Below, in pieces: positions 36,696-46,509 of a stretch of DNA of 64,000 nucleotides. The DNA comes from Atherinomorus stipes (taxonomy: Eukaryota > Chordata > Actinopteri > Atheriniformes > Atherinidae), in contig JALJCO010013735.1 of the NCBI GenBank assembly GCA_023101725.1, forward strand, positions 1-64,000, given 5' to 3'. How positions within the stretch are numbered: position 1 is the first letter of the stretch; every line of letters begins with the position of its first letter. Under the pieces are notes generated by a model. That model saw only the letters and a program-made list of their open reading frames with translations. It was not told the origin of the DNA and did not search any database. A program made the translations under genes and the position numbers.

Positions 36696-37149
36696 AGGAT
36701 CATAAAGCAGCACAATATTGCATTTTCAGTTTGAAATGCATGCTATTTCATTTATGCATTTATCTTGATATTAGGAACATATTTTGTTTTTGAAGGACAT
36801 TTACTTTTTTGCTGTTTGCCTGTTAAAAATATTTTCCCTTGAAATAACTGACAGAGCCATAAGAAAATATTGCTTTACTTATTTAACGTACAGGACATCT
36901 TTTTTAAAGAAGTTTGTTTTTGTCTGTGAGCCTGTTGAAAAATGTTTTACTTGAAATTACTGACAGAGCCATAAAATATTATTGATTATTCATTTAATCA
37001 TTAAATTATAGTTCATTGTGTTAGGTCTTGGTTCAATAGGCTATGTGAAATCATTTCAATATGTTTAATAAACATTCAACCCCTCAGCTTGTAGCAAATT
37101 TGGTTTTGTGGCCCTCTGTGTATTTGACTTTGACATCCCTGCTTTACCC

Positions 37150-37870
37150 ACACGCCATTTTTTGCACCCGCTTTCCGTTGCACAGTTGATAAATCACATT
37201 GCGGGTTAAGCTGAGTTATTTGCATCGTCTCCTCCCAATATTTTGCGTGTTCTGGCAGAAACGCCCAGATTGCATATTCATCTACAGCAGACACACAAAA
37301 TGGATAGCAGGGCTATTTTACCCGGTAACAGACGCAAACCTCCTTTTGCCCTGTTAGTAAATCAGCTCCGGCGGATTATTGCGTGAGTAATGAAGATGTA
37401 AAGTCTACTTCATCGTTGCCAACTTAGCGACTTTGTCGCTATATTTAGCAACTTTTCAGACCCAGCAACTTATTTTCAAAAAAGCGCCAAGCGACAAACC
37501 TAGCGCCTTTTCCTGGTGATCATGGAGACAGATAAAGTTTATATGGCTCTCCCCGTTCATCAGGAGCTGCCTGCCATCAGCCCCTCCCTCCCTGTTTCCC
37601 GGCATCATTCACTGCTCCCGCTGTCCCTTTGCAGACAGCAGCCCTCCAGAGCTGCTGTGAGATGACCACGCCTCCTCATCCAGATTATTTCCCATGATGC
37701 CTTGTGGCACAACTGGGTCTACTTTGTACCATGACTCACGTGTGTATGTCACCACTTCAGTACCCTTGTTAATGACCTATGCAATATGCCATTAAATGGT
37801 AATTCCCAAGCACGACTGACTGTGACGTGACTGATTCCGTGATGTCATTCCATGACTGCTGGTGACTTTT
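37150..37870. other. Old repeat-like sequence, no gene
   Basis: The block 37430-37520 (TTAGCGACTTTGTCGCTA and following) resembles a common fish repeat with AGCGAC words. Nothing else could be identified. Confidence 0.35.
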
Positions 37871-37873
37871 GGG

Positions 37874-38345
37874 TCAAGCAATAGCAACTATTGGTATGGG
37901 GTCCAGTTCACTTGTGGAGGAATTCAGCTGACTGATGACTTTCTCCACCTCTCCTTGAGTGGTGTAGGAAAACTTGGAGAGTGTGATGTCTGGACTTGTG
38001 TATGTATGAGCTGAGGGGTTTGATTGGAATGGGATAAGAGATGATCGGATTGCAGAGATTCTTTGTGAGAAAAATGTGATGAATTCATCACACTGTTCCT
38101 CCGTATGGGTGAAACGTGAGCAGATTTGTGGTTTGAGAAGATGATTTATTGTAGAAAATAGTTTTTTGGAGTTACCAGGACTGCTTTTGATGATGATAGA
38201 ATAGTATTGTGATCTGGCTGTGGTGAGGGATTTGGAGTAGGCTTTTTGGTGCTGACGGTACGCAATTTTGTGAACTGTGAGACCAGAAGCCAGAAACCTC
38301 CGCTCCAGAGCACGTCCCGGCCTTTTCATATCCCGCTGTTCCTCC
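37874..38345 (-). pseudogene. LINE (L2-type) inter-domain fragment
   Basis: The 151-residue minus frame reads LTVHKIAYRQHQKAYSKSL, TARSQYYSIIIKSS and FSTINHLLKP, then an ISQLNSSTSELDPIP block. This is the region between endonuclease and reverse transcriptase in L2-type LINEs. It is short at both ends and belongs to a different subfamily from the 41558-44560 copy. Confidence 0.75.
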
Positions 38346-38349
38346 GTAA

Positions 38350-39180
38350 ACCATGGGGCAGAGGATGTGAAAGAGACAGTCCTCGTTTTGAGTGGGGCGT
38401 TTTGACTGACTCTAAATGCTCAATAATTATGAACTCTTTCAGTAAGAGTTAAAAACATACAGCCATATAACGGGTCCGTACTGGACCCACGGATGAAGCA
38501 CATGATCGTGGACAGATCCGCTATGGAGCCGGGCAAAGGTGCAGCTACAGCTTTTGGTCTGCCTTTGCTCTGCCTAGCATCAGAATTTCAGGTCAGAACG
38601 CGGATCACTGGCGGATCCGCGTGGCGAACAGCACAGCTGCCGCGGATCTGCGGTGCCGTCCATTTGCTACCTGGGGTTGCCCAGCGCAGTCCTGTTCTGT
38701 CTTGTTTCCGCTGTCTTCCCTGAATCTGCTTCGTCACGCAGCCCCCACGTGGTTAAAGCATGCGCAGAGACAAACTTCCATGATCAGAATGAATGTTAAC
38801 TTGCTCATTTTTCCAGCCGATCGGATCGTAAAAAGGTTTAAACCACCCCTCTCCATCGGATTGGAAGTTCTTTCTGATCGAACGCAGCTACTGTTGTATT
38901 GAGGATGTCATGCCTCTCTAGAAATGCCCGGTTGATGCTGATGGGCACGTGTTGTGATTTTTTTCCCTCCCCTGACGATCATGACCTTTGTTGTAAACGT
39001 TTTTGATCACATCACCTGGAAAGCCTGGCAGACCTCATCAGGTCTGTCTTCAGGGCAGCCATTTTTTTCCCAAAACCTTACCGAGGAGATCTTAAAAACC
39101 TAACCCAGCAGATGTGAGATGAACTCTGAACTTTGGCCCAAGGTCAGGTTTCTGTAAGTCTTTTGTTTGAGCTTGGCTTC
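38350..39180. other. No gene recognised
   Basis: Unique sequence. Its end holds a perfect 12-bp inverted repeat with 3-base loop (39184-39210, AGGATGTGCAGA arm) directly next to the TTAA of the following element. Confidence 0.4.
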
Positions 39181-39950
39181 AGAAGGATGTGCAGAAAATC
39201 TGCACATCCTTTAAGGAATAGTCCACCCACAGAATAATGGTCCTTCATCTTCTCCTCATCCTCATGCTGAGCACGACTCTGGAGCACTTTTTAATATCTC
39301 CAGTGCAGCCAGAGATCCGGAGGGGGGTTTCACTTCCCCCAACTTTCATATAATAGAGTTCAGCGGCGCCCGAGCCAAAAAGGTCCATAAAAGTCCACAA
39401 AAACTTGTCAATATTCCTCCATACTGCTCGTCCAATGAAATCCAAGTGTCCTGAGTGGGTAGCGTCCAGAATTTACTGGAAAACAACATCATTTGCTAGA
39501 TTTTTTACAGTCGTACTTTCCCGATGTGCATCCATGAGAGTTCACAACACTATGCAAACTCAGACAAGATCGCGTTCCCTTTTTTCTTTCTTTCTTTCTT
39601 TTAAATCAATATCAACCCCTCTTGGTTTTGTCTGCAGCTCTGCCGCTCGTAGCACAATGTAAACAGCAAATTTCTTCTTCTATGCTTGCATTATTGGCAG
39701 CGTAGGCACTGAACGCCGCGGCGTCCATTGTTTCATGAACTCTCATGGACGCGGTTTCTGGCAGCTACATGTAGTACTGTTTAAGCTATAAAAATTTAAT
39801 AAATAATATGGTTTCCAGTAAATTCTGGACGCTACGCACTCAATTCAATTCAATTCAACTTTATTTGTATAGCGTCCATTCATGACAATGTCACCTCAGG
39901 GCGCTTTACAGACAGAAAAATTCAGGTCAGATTGATAACAGCCTAGTTAA

Positions 39951-40482
39951 AGGTAGAGTCCGAAGTCCCTCCAGTGCTTCTGTTTGCAAACAACAGTATT
40001 CAAACTTAGCGCTCCTCCCTCTCAGGCTAATGGCCGCCTCGTTCTTCAGCCTATTCAACTTCAAGCTTCTCCTTCAGAGCTCAGAAGCGGCTACAAGCCA
40101 AACTATTATTAACCTGGTTTTCCAAACTGCATTATCTGAAGCTCTTACCTTTTCTTCGGTGCATCCACTGTGTTTCCTTTCTTCTTTCTTTTTCCTTCGA
40201 GAGTTCGAGTGACTGGCGTCTGCTCCAATCATGAGCTTATTTCCACACAGCGTCATGCTCTTAGTTCTGTCATTGGCTGCCGATATAAACAGAAATCTCC
40301 ACCCAGAAACGTCCCGAACACACCAAAACAAAGATAAAGAGCGAATTACAGGCAGGGGGGAGAGAGTTGCGTTCAAGCTCACCACGGCACGGGAGTAGAG
40401 GCCCAAAGGCGGGTTTGAGACGGATTTCACTTGCTCAAGTCTAACGTTTATTTTTTACGGGGGGGAACTTCGGACTATACCT
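39951..40482. mobile_element. TTAA element in the LINE 3' UTR
   Basis: TTAA lies at 39947-39950 and 40483-40486. The ends are AGGTAGAGTCCGAAGT and AGGTATAGTCCGAAGT (reverse complement). The 532-bp element has no coding capacity. It occupies the same LINE TTAA (between GTTGGTTTCC and the AGGCTRTTAT block) as the unrelated element at 31016-32200. Confidence 0.9.
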
Positions 40483-40532
40483 TTAAGGAAACCAACAGAC
40501 TGGATCGAATCTTGTCGTGGCTCGGTCCAATA

Positions 40533-41148
40533 GGGGATTATGACGCTTCCGTGTTCCGAACTTCCGGTTTGAAACAGTTAGACGGCCCACTTCCGGCCCA
40601 GTTCAATGTCCCTGCTTTACTTCGTAGATAACGTGAATAAACGCCAACCCTACTGAAATTTTTACGGATTCCAGACTGAAGTGATACTAAGGAAGAAGTG
40701 GATCAAAGCCATTCTCCAGAGTGAAGGGCCGAACTTTATAATAAAACAACGTAGCATGTTTGTTTGTAGCCGGTGGGGCACAACACCGGCACAATCGGGT
40801 GTATAGACCCGATTTTCAGATGTTTGTGTGTTTTAAGACGCACAATGTTAAGCACGTCAGTAAACGCTAGCTGGCTAATGCTAGCATGCTGTGAAGTGCC
40901 GGTGTTGTGCCCCACCGGCGACAAACAAACGTGTGTTTTATTATAAAGTTCGGCCCTTCACCGCGGCGAATCGATCGCTTTGATCCAGCTTTTGATCCAG
41001 TATCACTTCAGTCTGGAATGAAAACTTAAGTATGTTTGGAGTTTATCCGATTTAAACAGTGTAACAGAGCAGGAACGGCTGTCGTTAACATGGCCCGGAA
41101 GAGGAAGTGTCAAAATACCGGGAAGTTCCGGTAAGCGTGATAATCCCC
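40533..41148. mobile_element. Fold-back MITE with TA duplication in the LINE 3' UTR
   Basis: TA flanks both ends (40531-40532 and 41149-41150). The ends GGGGATTATGACGCTTCC and GGGGATTATCACGCTTACC pair, and much further pairing follows inward: the CGGCCCTTCA and TTTATAATAAAAC blocks and GCCGGTGGGGCACAACACC against its inverse. The 616-bp element is thus mostly two arms around a spacer of about 90 bp. No transposase is present. Confidence 0.88.
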
Positions 41149-41557
41149 TATCCTCCATCCTGAGCAAGCATGGAGGGGTGGCGACAGTGGGAAGTAAAAC
41201 ACACTTTTAACAGGGAGGGAAAACCTCCGGCTCAGGTAGGACAGCCACTCTGCCTCGACCGGCTGGGGGGGAGGAAGAGAGAGAGAGAGACCAACAGATA
41301 CTGCAACTTTTATCCGGCCAGACCTGCTGAGAGAGGAGAACACAGTAAATGATGCAATACTGTCACAGGTTTCTACATGGAGACGCAGAGATGGTGGGAG
41401 AGGAAGAACCCAGTGCATCATGGGAAAGGAAGAGCCCAGTGCATCATGGGAGAGGAAGAGCCCAGTGCATCCTGGGAAAGGAAGAGCCCAGTGCATCATG
41501 AACATCCCGCAGCAGTCTAAACCTATAGCAGCTTAACTAAGGGAAGGCTAACCATCC

Positions 41558-44500
41558 CTAACTATAAGACTTATCAAAAAGGAAGGTTTTAAGCCTGATC
41601 TTAAAGGTAGAGAGGGTGTCTGCCTCCCCAACCTGAACTGGTAACTGATTCCATAATAGGGGGCTTGATAGCCAAACGCTCTGCCTCCCATTCTACTCTT
41701 AGAGACCCTTGGAACCACCAGCAGACCTGCAGTCTGAGAGCGAAGTGCTCTGCTTGGAATATCTGGAACTATGAGATCTCTAATATATAATGGAGCTTGG
41801 TCATGGAGAGCTTTATATGTGAGAAGAAGAATTTTAAATTCTATCCTGGATTTAACAGGGAGCCAATGAAGAGAAGCTAGAACTGGAGAAATATGATCTG
41901 TCCTGCTGGTTCTAGTTAGAACCCTGGCTGCAGCATTCTGGATCAGCTGGAGACTTTTCAGGCATATTTGGGGCAGCCCAATAATAAGGAATTACAGTAA
42001 TCCAATCTGGAAGTAACAAAAGCATGGACTAGTTTTTCTGCATCGTCCTGAGATAAGATGTTCCTAATTTTAGCAATATTACGTAGGTGAAAGAAGGCGG
42101 TTCTAGAAACCTGTTTTATATGGGAGTTGAAAGACAAATCCTGGTCAAAAATGACTCCAAGATTTTTCACTTTAGTGCTGGAAGCCAAATTAATGCCATC
42201 CAGATCAACTATAAAGCTAGATAATTTAGTCCTGAGTTTTTCGGGTCCAAAGACTATAACCTTGGTCTGGTCTGAATTTAGAAGCAGAAAGTTCAGGGTC
42301 ATCCAGGTCTTTATGTCACTAAGACATCTTTGTAATCTAACAAACTGATTGGTTTCATCAGGCTTCATAGATAAGTATATCTGAGTGTCGGCTGCATAAC
42401 AATGAAAATTTATGCCATGTTGTCTGATGATATTACCCAAAGGATACATATATAATGTGAAGAGAATTGGTCCGAGCACAGAACCCTGGGGAACTCCATG
42501 AGTTACTCTGGTGTGTGATGAAGACTCGTTGTTGACCTTAACAAACTGAAATCTATCAGATAAGTATGACTTGAACCAATCTAATGCAGTTCCTCTAATT
42601 CCAATAACATGTTCAAGTCTCTGTAGCAGAATGTTGTGATCAATGGTGTCGAATGCAGCACTGAGATCTAACAGGACAAGTATGGACAGGAGTCCTTTAT
42701 CTGAAGCCATGAGATCATTAGTAACCTTCACCAGTGCCGTCTCTGTGCTATGATGAGCTCTAAAACCAGACTGAAACTTTTCAAACAGATTATTTCTGCT
42801 CAGATGGGCACAAAGTTGAGCTGAAACTGTTTTCTCAAGAATTTTAGACATAAAGGAGAGGTTGGATATCGGTCTATAACTAGCTAATTCTCCTGAGTCA
42901 AGAGTAGGTTTTTTAAGTAAAGGTTTTATTACTGCAGTCTTAAAGGACTGAGGTACATATCCTGCCAATAGCGATGAATTAATCAGATCTAGTAGGTAAG
43001 TGTTAATCAAAGGAAAAACTTCCTTTAACAACTTGGTTGGGATGGGATCCAGAATGCAGGTAGAAGGTTTGGATGCCACAATTAGTTTGGTTAACTGAGA
43101 AATCTGTACAGGACAGAAGTGATCCAGACATAATTCAGCATCTACAGATGTCTCTAAACCTGCTGGGGGTAAGATGTCGTTAGTAGCTGGAAGGATGTCA
43201 TGGATTTTCTCTCTAATAGAAACAATTTTGTTTGTAAAGAAACTCATGAAATCGTCACAGCTGAGAGTCGGGGGGAATGCATGGCTCAACAGCACTACGG
43301 CTCTTCGTCAGCCTGGCTACAGTGCTGAAAAGGAACCTGGGATTATTCCTATTTTCCTCTATCAATGATGAATAGTAAGCTGTTCTAGTCTTACGTAAGA
43401 ATTTTTTATAAACTATTAGACTCTCTTTCCAGATTAAGCGAGACTCCTCTAAGCCAGATGCACCATTTCCTCTCATAACGTCTAGATGTCTGTTTTAAAG
43501 CTCGTAGCTGGGAATTAAACCAAGGAGCTTCCTTCTTCTGACAGATGATCTTCTTTTTTAACGGAGCCACATTATCTAGTACTGTGCGTGTTGGAACTGC
43601 TATTTTATCAGCAAGCTGATCAATCTGAACTGGAGTAAAGCTTGAATAGATGCTTTCTGTGACGTTAACATCTGGCATTGTAGGAAATAGTGATGAAATA
43701 GATTCTTTAAACTTGGTAACGGCGCTATCTGATAAACATCTACTGTAATGGAATTTATTCTCAGCCATCGTGTAGTCAAGTGAAGTAAACTCAAAAGTTA
43801 TTAAGAAGTGATCAGACAGAACAGGATTATGGGGAAAAAACTTTCAGTTCCTCACTGTCAATACCATACGTCAGGAAAAGATCCAGAGTATGATTATGAG
43901 AATGAGTGGGTTCGTGAACATTTTGTGAAAAAAATATTGAGTCTAGCATAGAATTAAAAGCAATATTTAAGCTGTCGTTGTTATCGTAAACATGAACATT
44001 AAAGTCGCCCAAAACGACAACTTTATTAGTATTCAACATTAAATCTGATAAAAAGTCTGAAAATTCAGTCAGAAACTCTGAGTAAGGTCCAGGTGGACGA
44101 TACACTACAGCTAACAGATACGCTACAGCTAATGATACACTACAGCTAACAGATACGCTACAGCTAATGATACACTACAGCTAACAAAAGTGGTTTCTCT
44201 GATTTCCAGTTAGGATGAGAAAGGCTTAGAATTAGATGTTCAAAGGAATTATGACTAATCGTAGGTCTGGGATTAATAAATAGCCCTGATTGAAAGATAG
44301 CAGCCACACCTCCTCCTCGGCCTGCGGCTCTAGGAACATGAAAATTTAAGTAATCTGGTGGATTAGATTCATTAATAGTAACATGATCGTCCTGCTGCAG
44401 CAGGTTTCTGTGAGACAAAATAAATCAATATGATGATCACCAATCAGATCATTAACGAACAGAGATTTTGAAGAAAGGGATCTGATATTTAATAATCCAC

Positions 44501-44560
44501 ATTTAATGGCTTTATTTTTCTGTTTTGTTACGTTTATTGTTTTGATTTTTATTAGGTTAT
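41558..44560 (-). pseudogene. LINE ORF2: endonuclease and reverse transcriptase, inactivated
   Basis: Reading down the minus strand, the apurinic endonuclease region begins near 44550 ([20 protein letters not shown]) and includes VVVLGDFNVHV and a HNHTLDLFLTYG block. A linker with [19 protein letters not shown] follows. The reverse transcriptase is open for 445 residues (43295-41958) with [53 protein letters not shown] and CYAADTQIY. The last motif should be YADD: the first catalytic Asp is Ala. Other faults are a tandem repeat in the endonuclease (44101-44187), frame breaks near 43800 and 43480, and a one-base loss at LLLGCPKYA shared with the copy at 29638. Confidence 0.92.
44101..44187 (-). 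repeat. 35-bp tandem repeat inside the LINE endonuclease
   Basis: On the minus strand the block TTAGCTGTAGTGTATCA (17 bp) and TTAGCTGTAGCGTATCTG (18 bp) alternate, five units in all. The unit is the codons for LAVVY that normally precede RPPGP in the endonuclease, so a catalytic-domain segment was copied in place, shifting the frame. Confidence 0.85.
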
Positions 44561-44602
44561 TGTGATTTACCTTAGAGGTGTTTTTAGATTTTATTCTGAG
44601 GG

Positions 44603-44605
44603 ACC

Positions 44606-44637
<32 letters not shown>

Positions 44638-44638
44638 A
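44603..44638. repeat. GGGACA hexamer run at the LINE 5' junction
   Basis: About five GGGACA units lie between the LINE 5' end and the CAGGACACTTGG of the host element. The uninterrupted copy at 61980 has only one CAGGACAC, so the run arose at or after insertion. Confidence 0.8.
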
Positions 44639-44884
44639 CACTTGGATTACATTGGACGAGCAGTATGGAGGAATATTGACAAGTTTTTGTGGACTTTTAT
44701 GGACCTTTTTGGATCGGGCGCCGCTGAACTCCATTATATGAAAGTTGGGGGAAAATGAACCCCCACCCCCCCGCATCTCCGGCTGCATTTGAGATATTAA
44801 AAAAGTGCTCCAGAGTCTTGCTCAGCATGAGGATGAGGAGAAGATGAAGGACCATTATTCTGTGGGTGTACTATCCCTTTAATG

Positions 44885-46046
44885 TGGCGCAGCATCTTCC
44901 AGAAGGATCCAGATCCAGCCGTGTTCCTGATGTTTCTGCCTCCTCTCCTTATCAGACCCGCTTTCCCATCATCCAGGCCAGGCTGCCGGCGGGGACGCCG
45001 TTATTAAAATGGATGGTGGTGTTTGCTCAGGTGCGGGGGGTGGGGTGGGGGGGACGGAGGAGGGGACGGGGACTCTGGACCTCATTCCCAGCTGCTGTTG
45101 ACTTACAGCCGGCTGCCGGGTAATTAGGCTGGGTAATAGCCTGCTGCGAGCGACCAGGGTGCAATCTGAGCCAGACAGTGCAGCGTATCACAGCATACAG
45201 GTGTCCAACGCAGAGACCACAGTGTCATTGAAGAGCAGGGGGGGGGGGTGTGTGTGTGTGATGGTGCTGCTGGCAGAATGACTTCATCATCTGATAACGT
45301 ATTTCTAACATCAGCTGGACCCAGCTGTATTTACTGAAACAAAAGTACAGATTACTCTGAAATTCACAGTAAATATTCTATTTTTTTTTTACCTGCCATG
45401 AAGCTAAGAAGTCAGTGATGTAGCGAGCTTGACTCAATCAGCTGGGCTGACTCAATTAGCTGTGAGTCAGGAGATGAGCAAAATTATCCAGAATGTAGAC
45501 ATAAGCGTTGGGATTCCATTAGGAGGAATCGTGTGCATTAAAATTTTAATTAACTATTTCTATTGAGTACCAAAATCCATTAACAACTTGGCAAGCATGC
45601 TTGTTGTGCATTTCTTTCAATAAATCAAAAAGCTGCTGGCTGCCAGGACGGGCTGAGCTCACTATTATTCCTCAACTGCTCCATAATTGTTGAGGCTTTT
45701 GTCTCCAACAATCTCACAAATGGACCACATAGATGCTGAAAAGTGAATTTACTGAAGGTGCTGAAAAGTAGGATTTTGTGCTAGTAATCAATAGCTTTAA
45801 ATCAGATTAATACCATGCCTGGAAATGTGAATATCCATGTTCCACAGGGAAGCTTTTCTTTACCTGCTGGTTGTCCAAAGCAAAAGCTAAACATGGAAAT
45901 GTGACAAACAGATGATCAGCTGATGATATGAGGAGAAACTCTCCACCTGTTCACCCGCTTGTTACATCTAACCAGCCAATCACAATTTCACGTGATATTA
46001 TAGACCAATCCGGCCAAACGCTGCGGCTGGACCGTCCGCCATTGTC
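44885..46046. other. Unique sequence, possible conserved non-coding block
   Basis: No gene was recognised. The part 45500-45860 is AT-rich with homeodomain-like AATTAA words and no repeat signature. A G-rich tract lies at 45020-45075. Confidence 0.35.
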
Positions 46047-46070
46047 GGGGGGGGGGGGGGGGGGGGGGGG
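46047..46070. repeat. 24-base G run
   Basis: An uninterrupted G homopolymer within otherwise ordinary sequence. Such runs can form quadruplexes and are error-prone in sequencing. Confidence 0.9.
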
Positions 46071-46509
46071 TTGCGTTTCTGTACATGTGTAATGAGAACA
46101 GATGACAATGGGACTTTTCTCTTCCCAACATGGAGGAAATGTGGAAGGACGTCACATTCCTGGTTGTTGGAACATCAGAGGAAACTTTAATGTGGTAATA
46201 AGTGAAGAAGAAGATCATGGATATTTATTTCATAAAGATTTCTGCTGTCTGTGACAAAAGTGGACGGTGCTGCTCAGTCCACTGATGTCAGTGTGTTCGT
46301 ATCGGGGAGGAATATCGGCCAATCAGAGCAGAGGAGGAATAACTTGCTGCCATGGTGGAGAAAACACTGGATTTAATCCCCAACAGGGGTGTATAGCATT
46401 TCACTACAAGCATCTTACTGGCATGAATATGGAATCTATCATTTATTGTTGTATTTATGATTGCAGATAACAACGTTACATGTTGCAACCCCCCAATCTG
46501 TTACTTGCA

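Larger units (their letters stand above)
34285..37141. mobile_element. 2.9-kb hAT-like element containing transposase-like exons
   Basis: The ends CACGTGTCAAAGTCAAGG and (reverse complement) CAGGGATGTCAAAGTCAA match. The flanks CTTTAAGC (34277-34284) and CTTTACCC (37142-37149) agree at six of eight bases. The left end continues with GGCCGCATCCGGCCCG, seen in many hAT repeats. The right third has a tandemly duplicated block of about 120 bp (36800-37010, key word ACTGACAGAGCCATA). MULE-like exons and a copy of the dispersed repeat (36580) lie inside. Confidence 0.6.
39842..44602 (-). mobile_element. L2/Maui-type LINE, nearly complete, minus strand
   Basis: The 3' tail (ATTGA units, then CTTTATTTGTATAGCG on the plus strand) is at 39842 and the 5' end is near 44602, beside five GGGACA units. 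It contains endonuclease and reverse transcriptase regions, the 26-bp 3' UTR array (41396-41508), and two nested elements (39951-40482 and 40533-41148). Without them it is about 3.6 kb. Its sequence is close to the plus copy at 29615-32310. Confidence 0.92.
39215..44878. mobile_element. TTAA element interrupted by a LINE (outer layer of a nest)
   Basis: TTAA lies at 39211-39214 and 44879-44882. The arms (39215-about 39460 and about 44635-44878) share AATAGTCCACCCACAG or its close variant, CTTCTCCTCATCCTCATGC and the CATATAATRGAGTTCAGC block. The copy at 61511-62229 has the same arms and core without the LINE, about 720 bp, which proves that 39842-44602 was inserted later. Confidence 0.9.

Noticed and set aside
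41958..43295. Active LINE reverse transcriptase
   Set aside because: The catalytic motif is YAAD instead of YADD, and the C-terminal and endonuclease parts are frameshifted.
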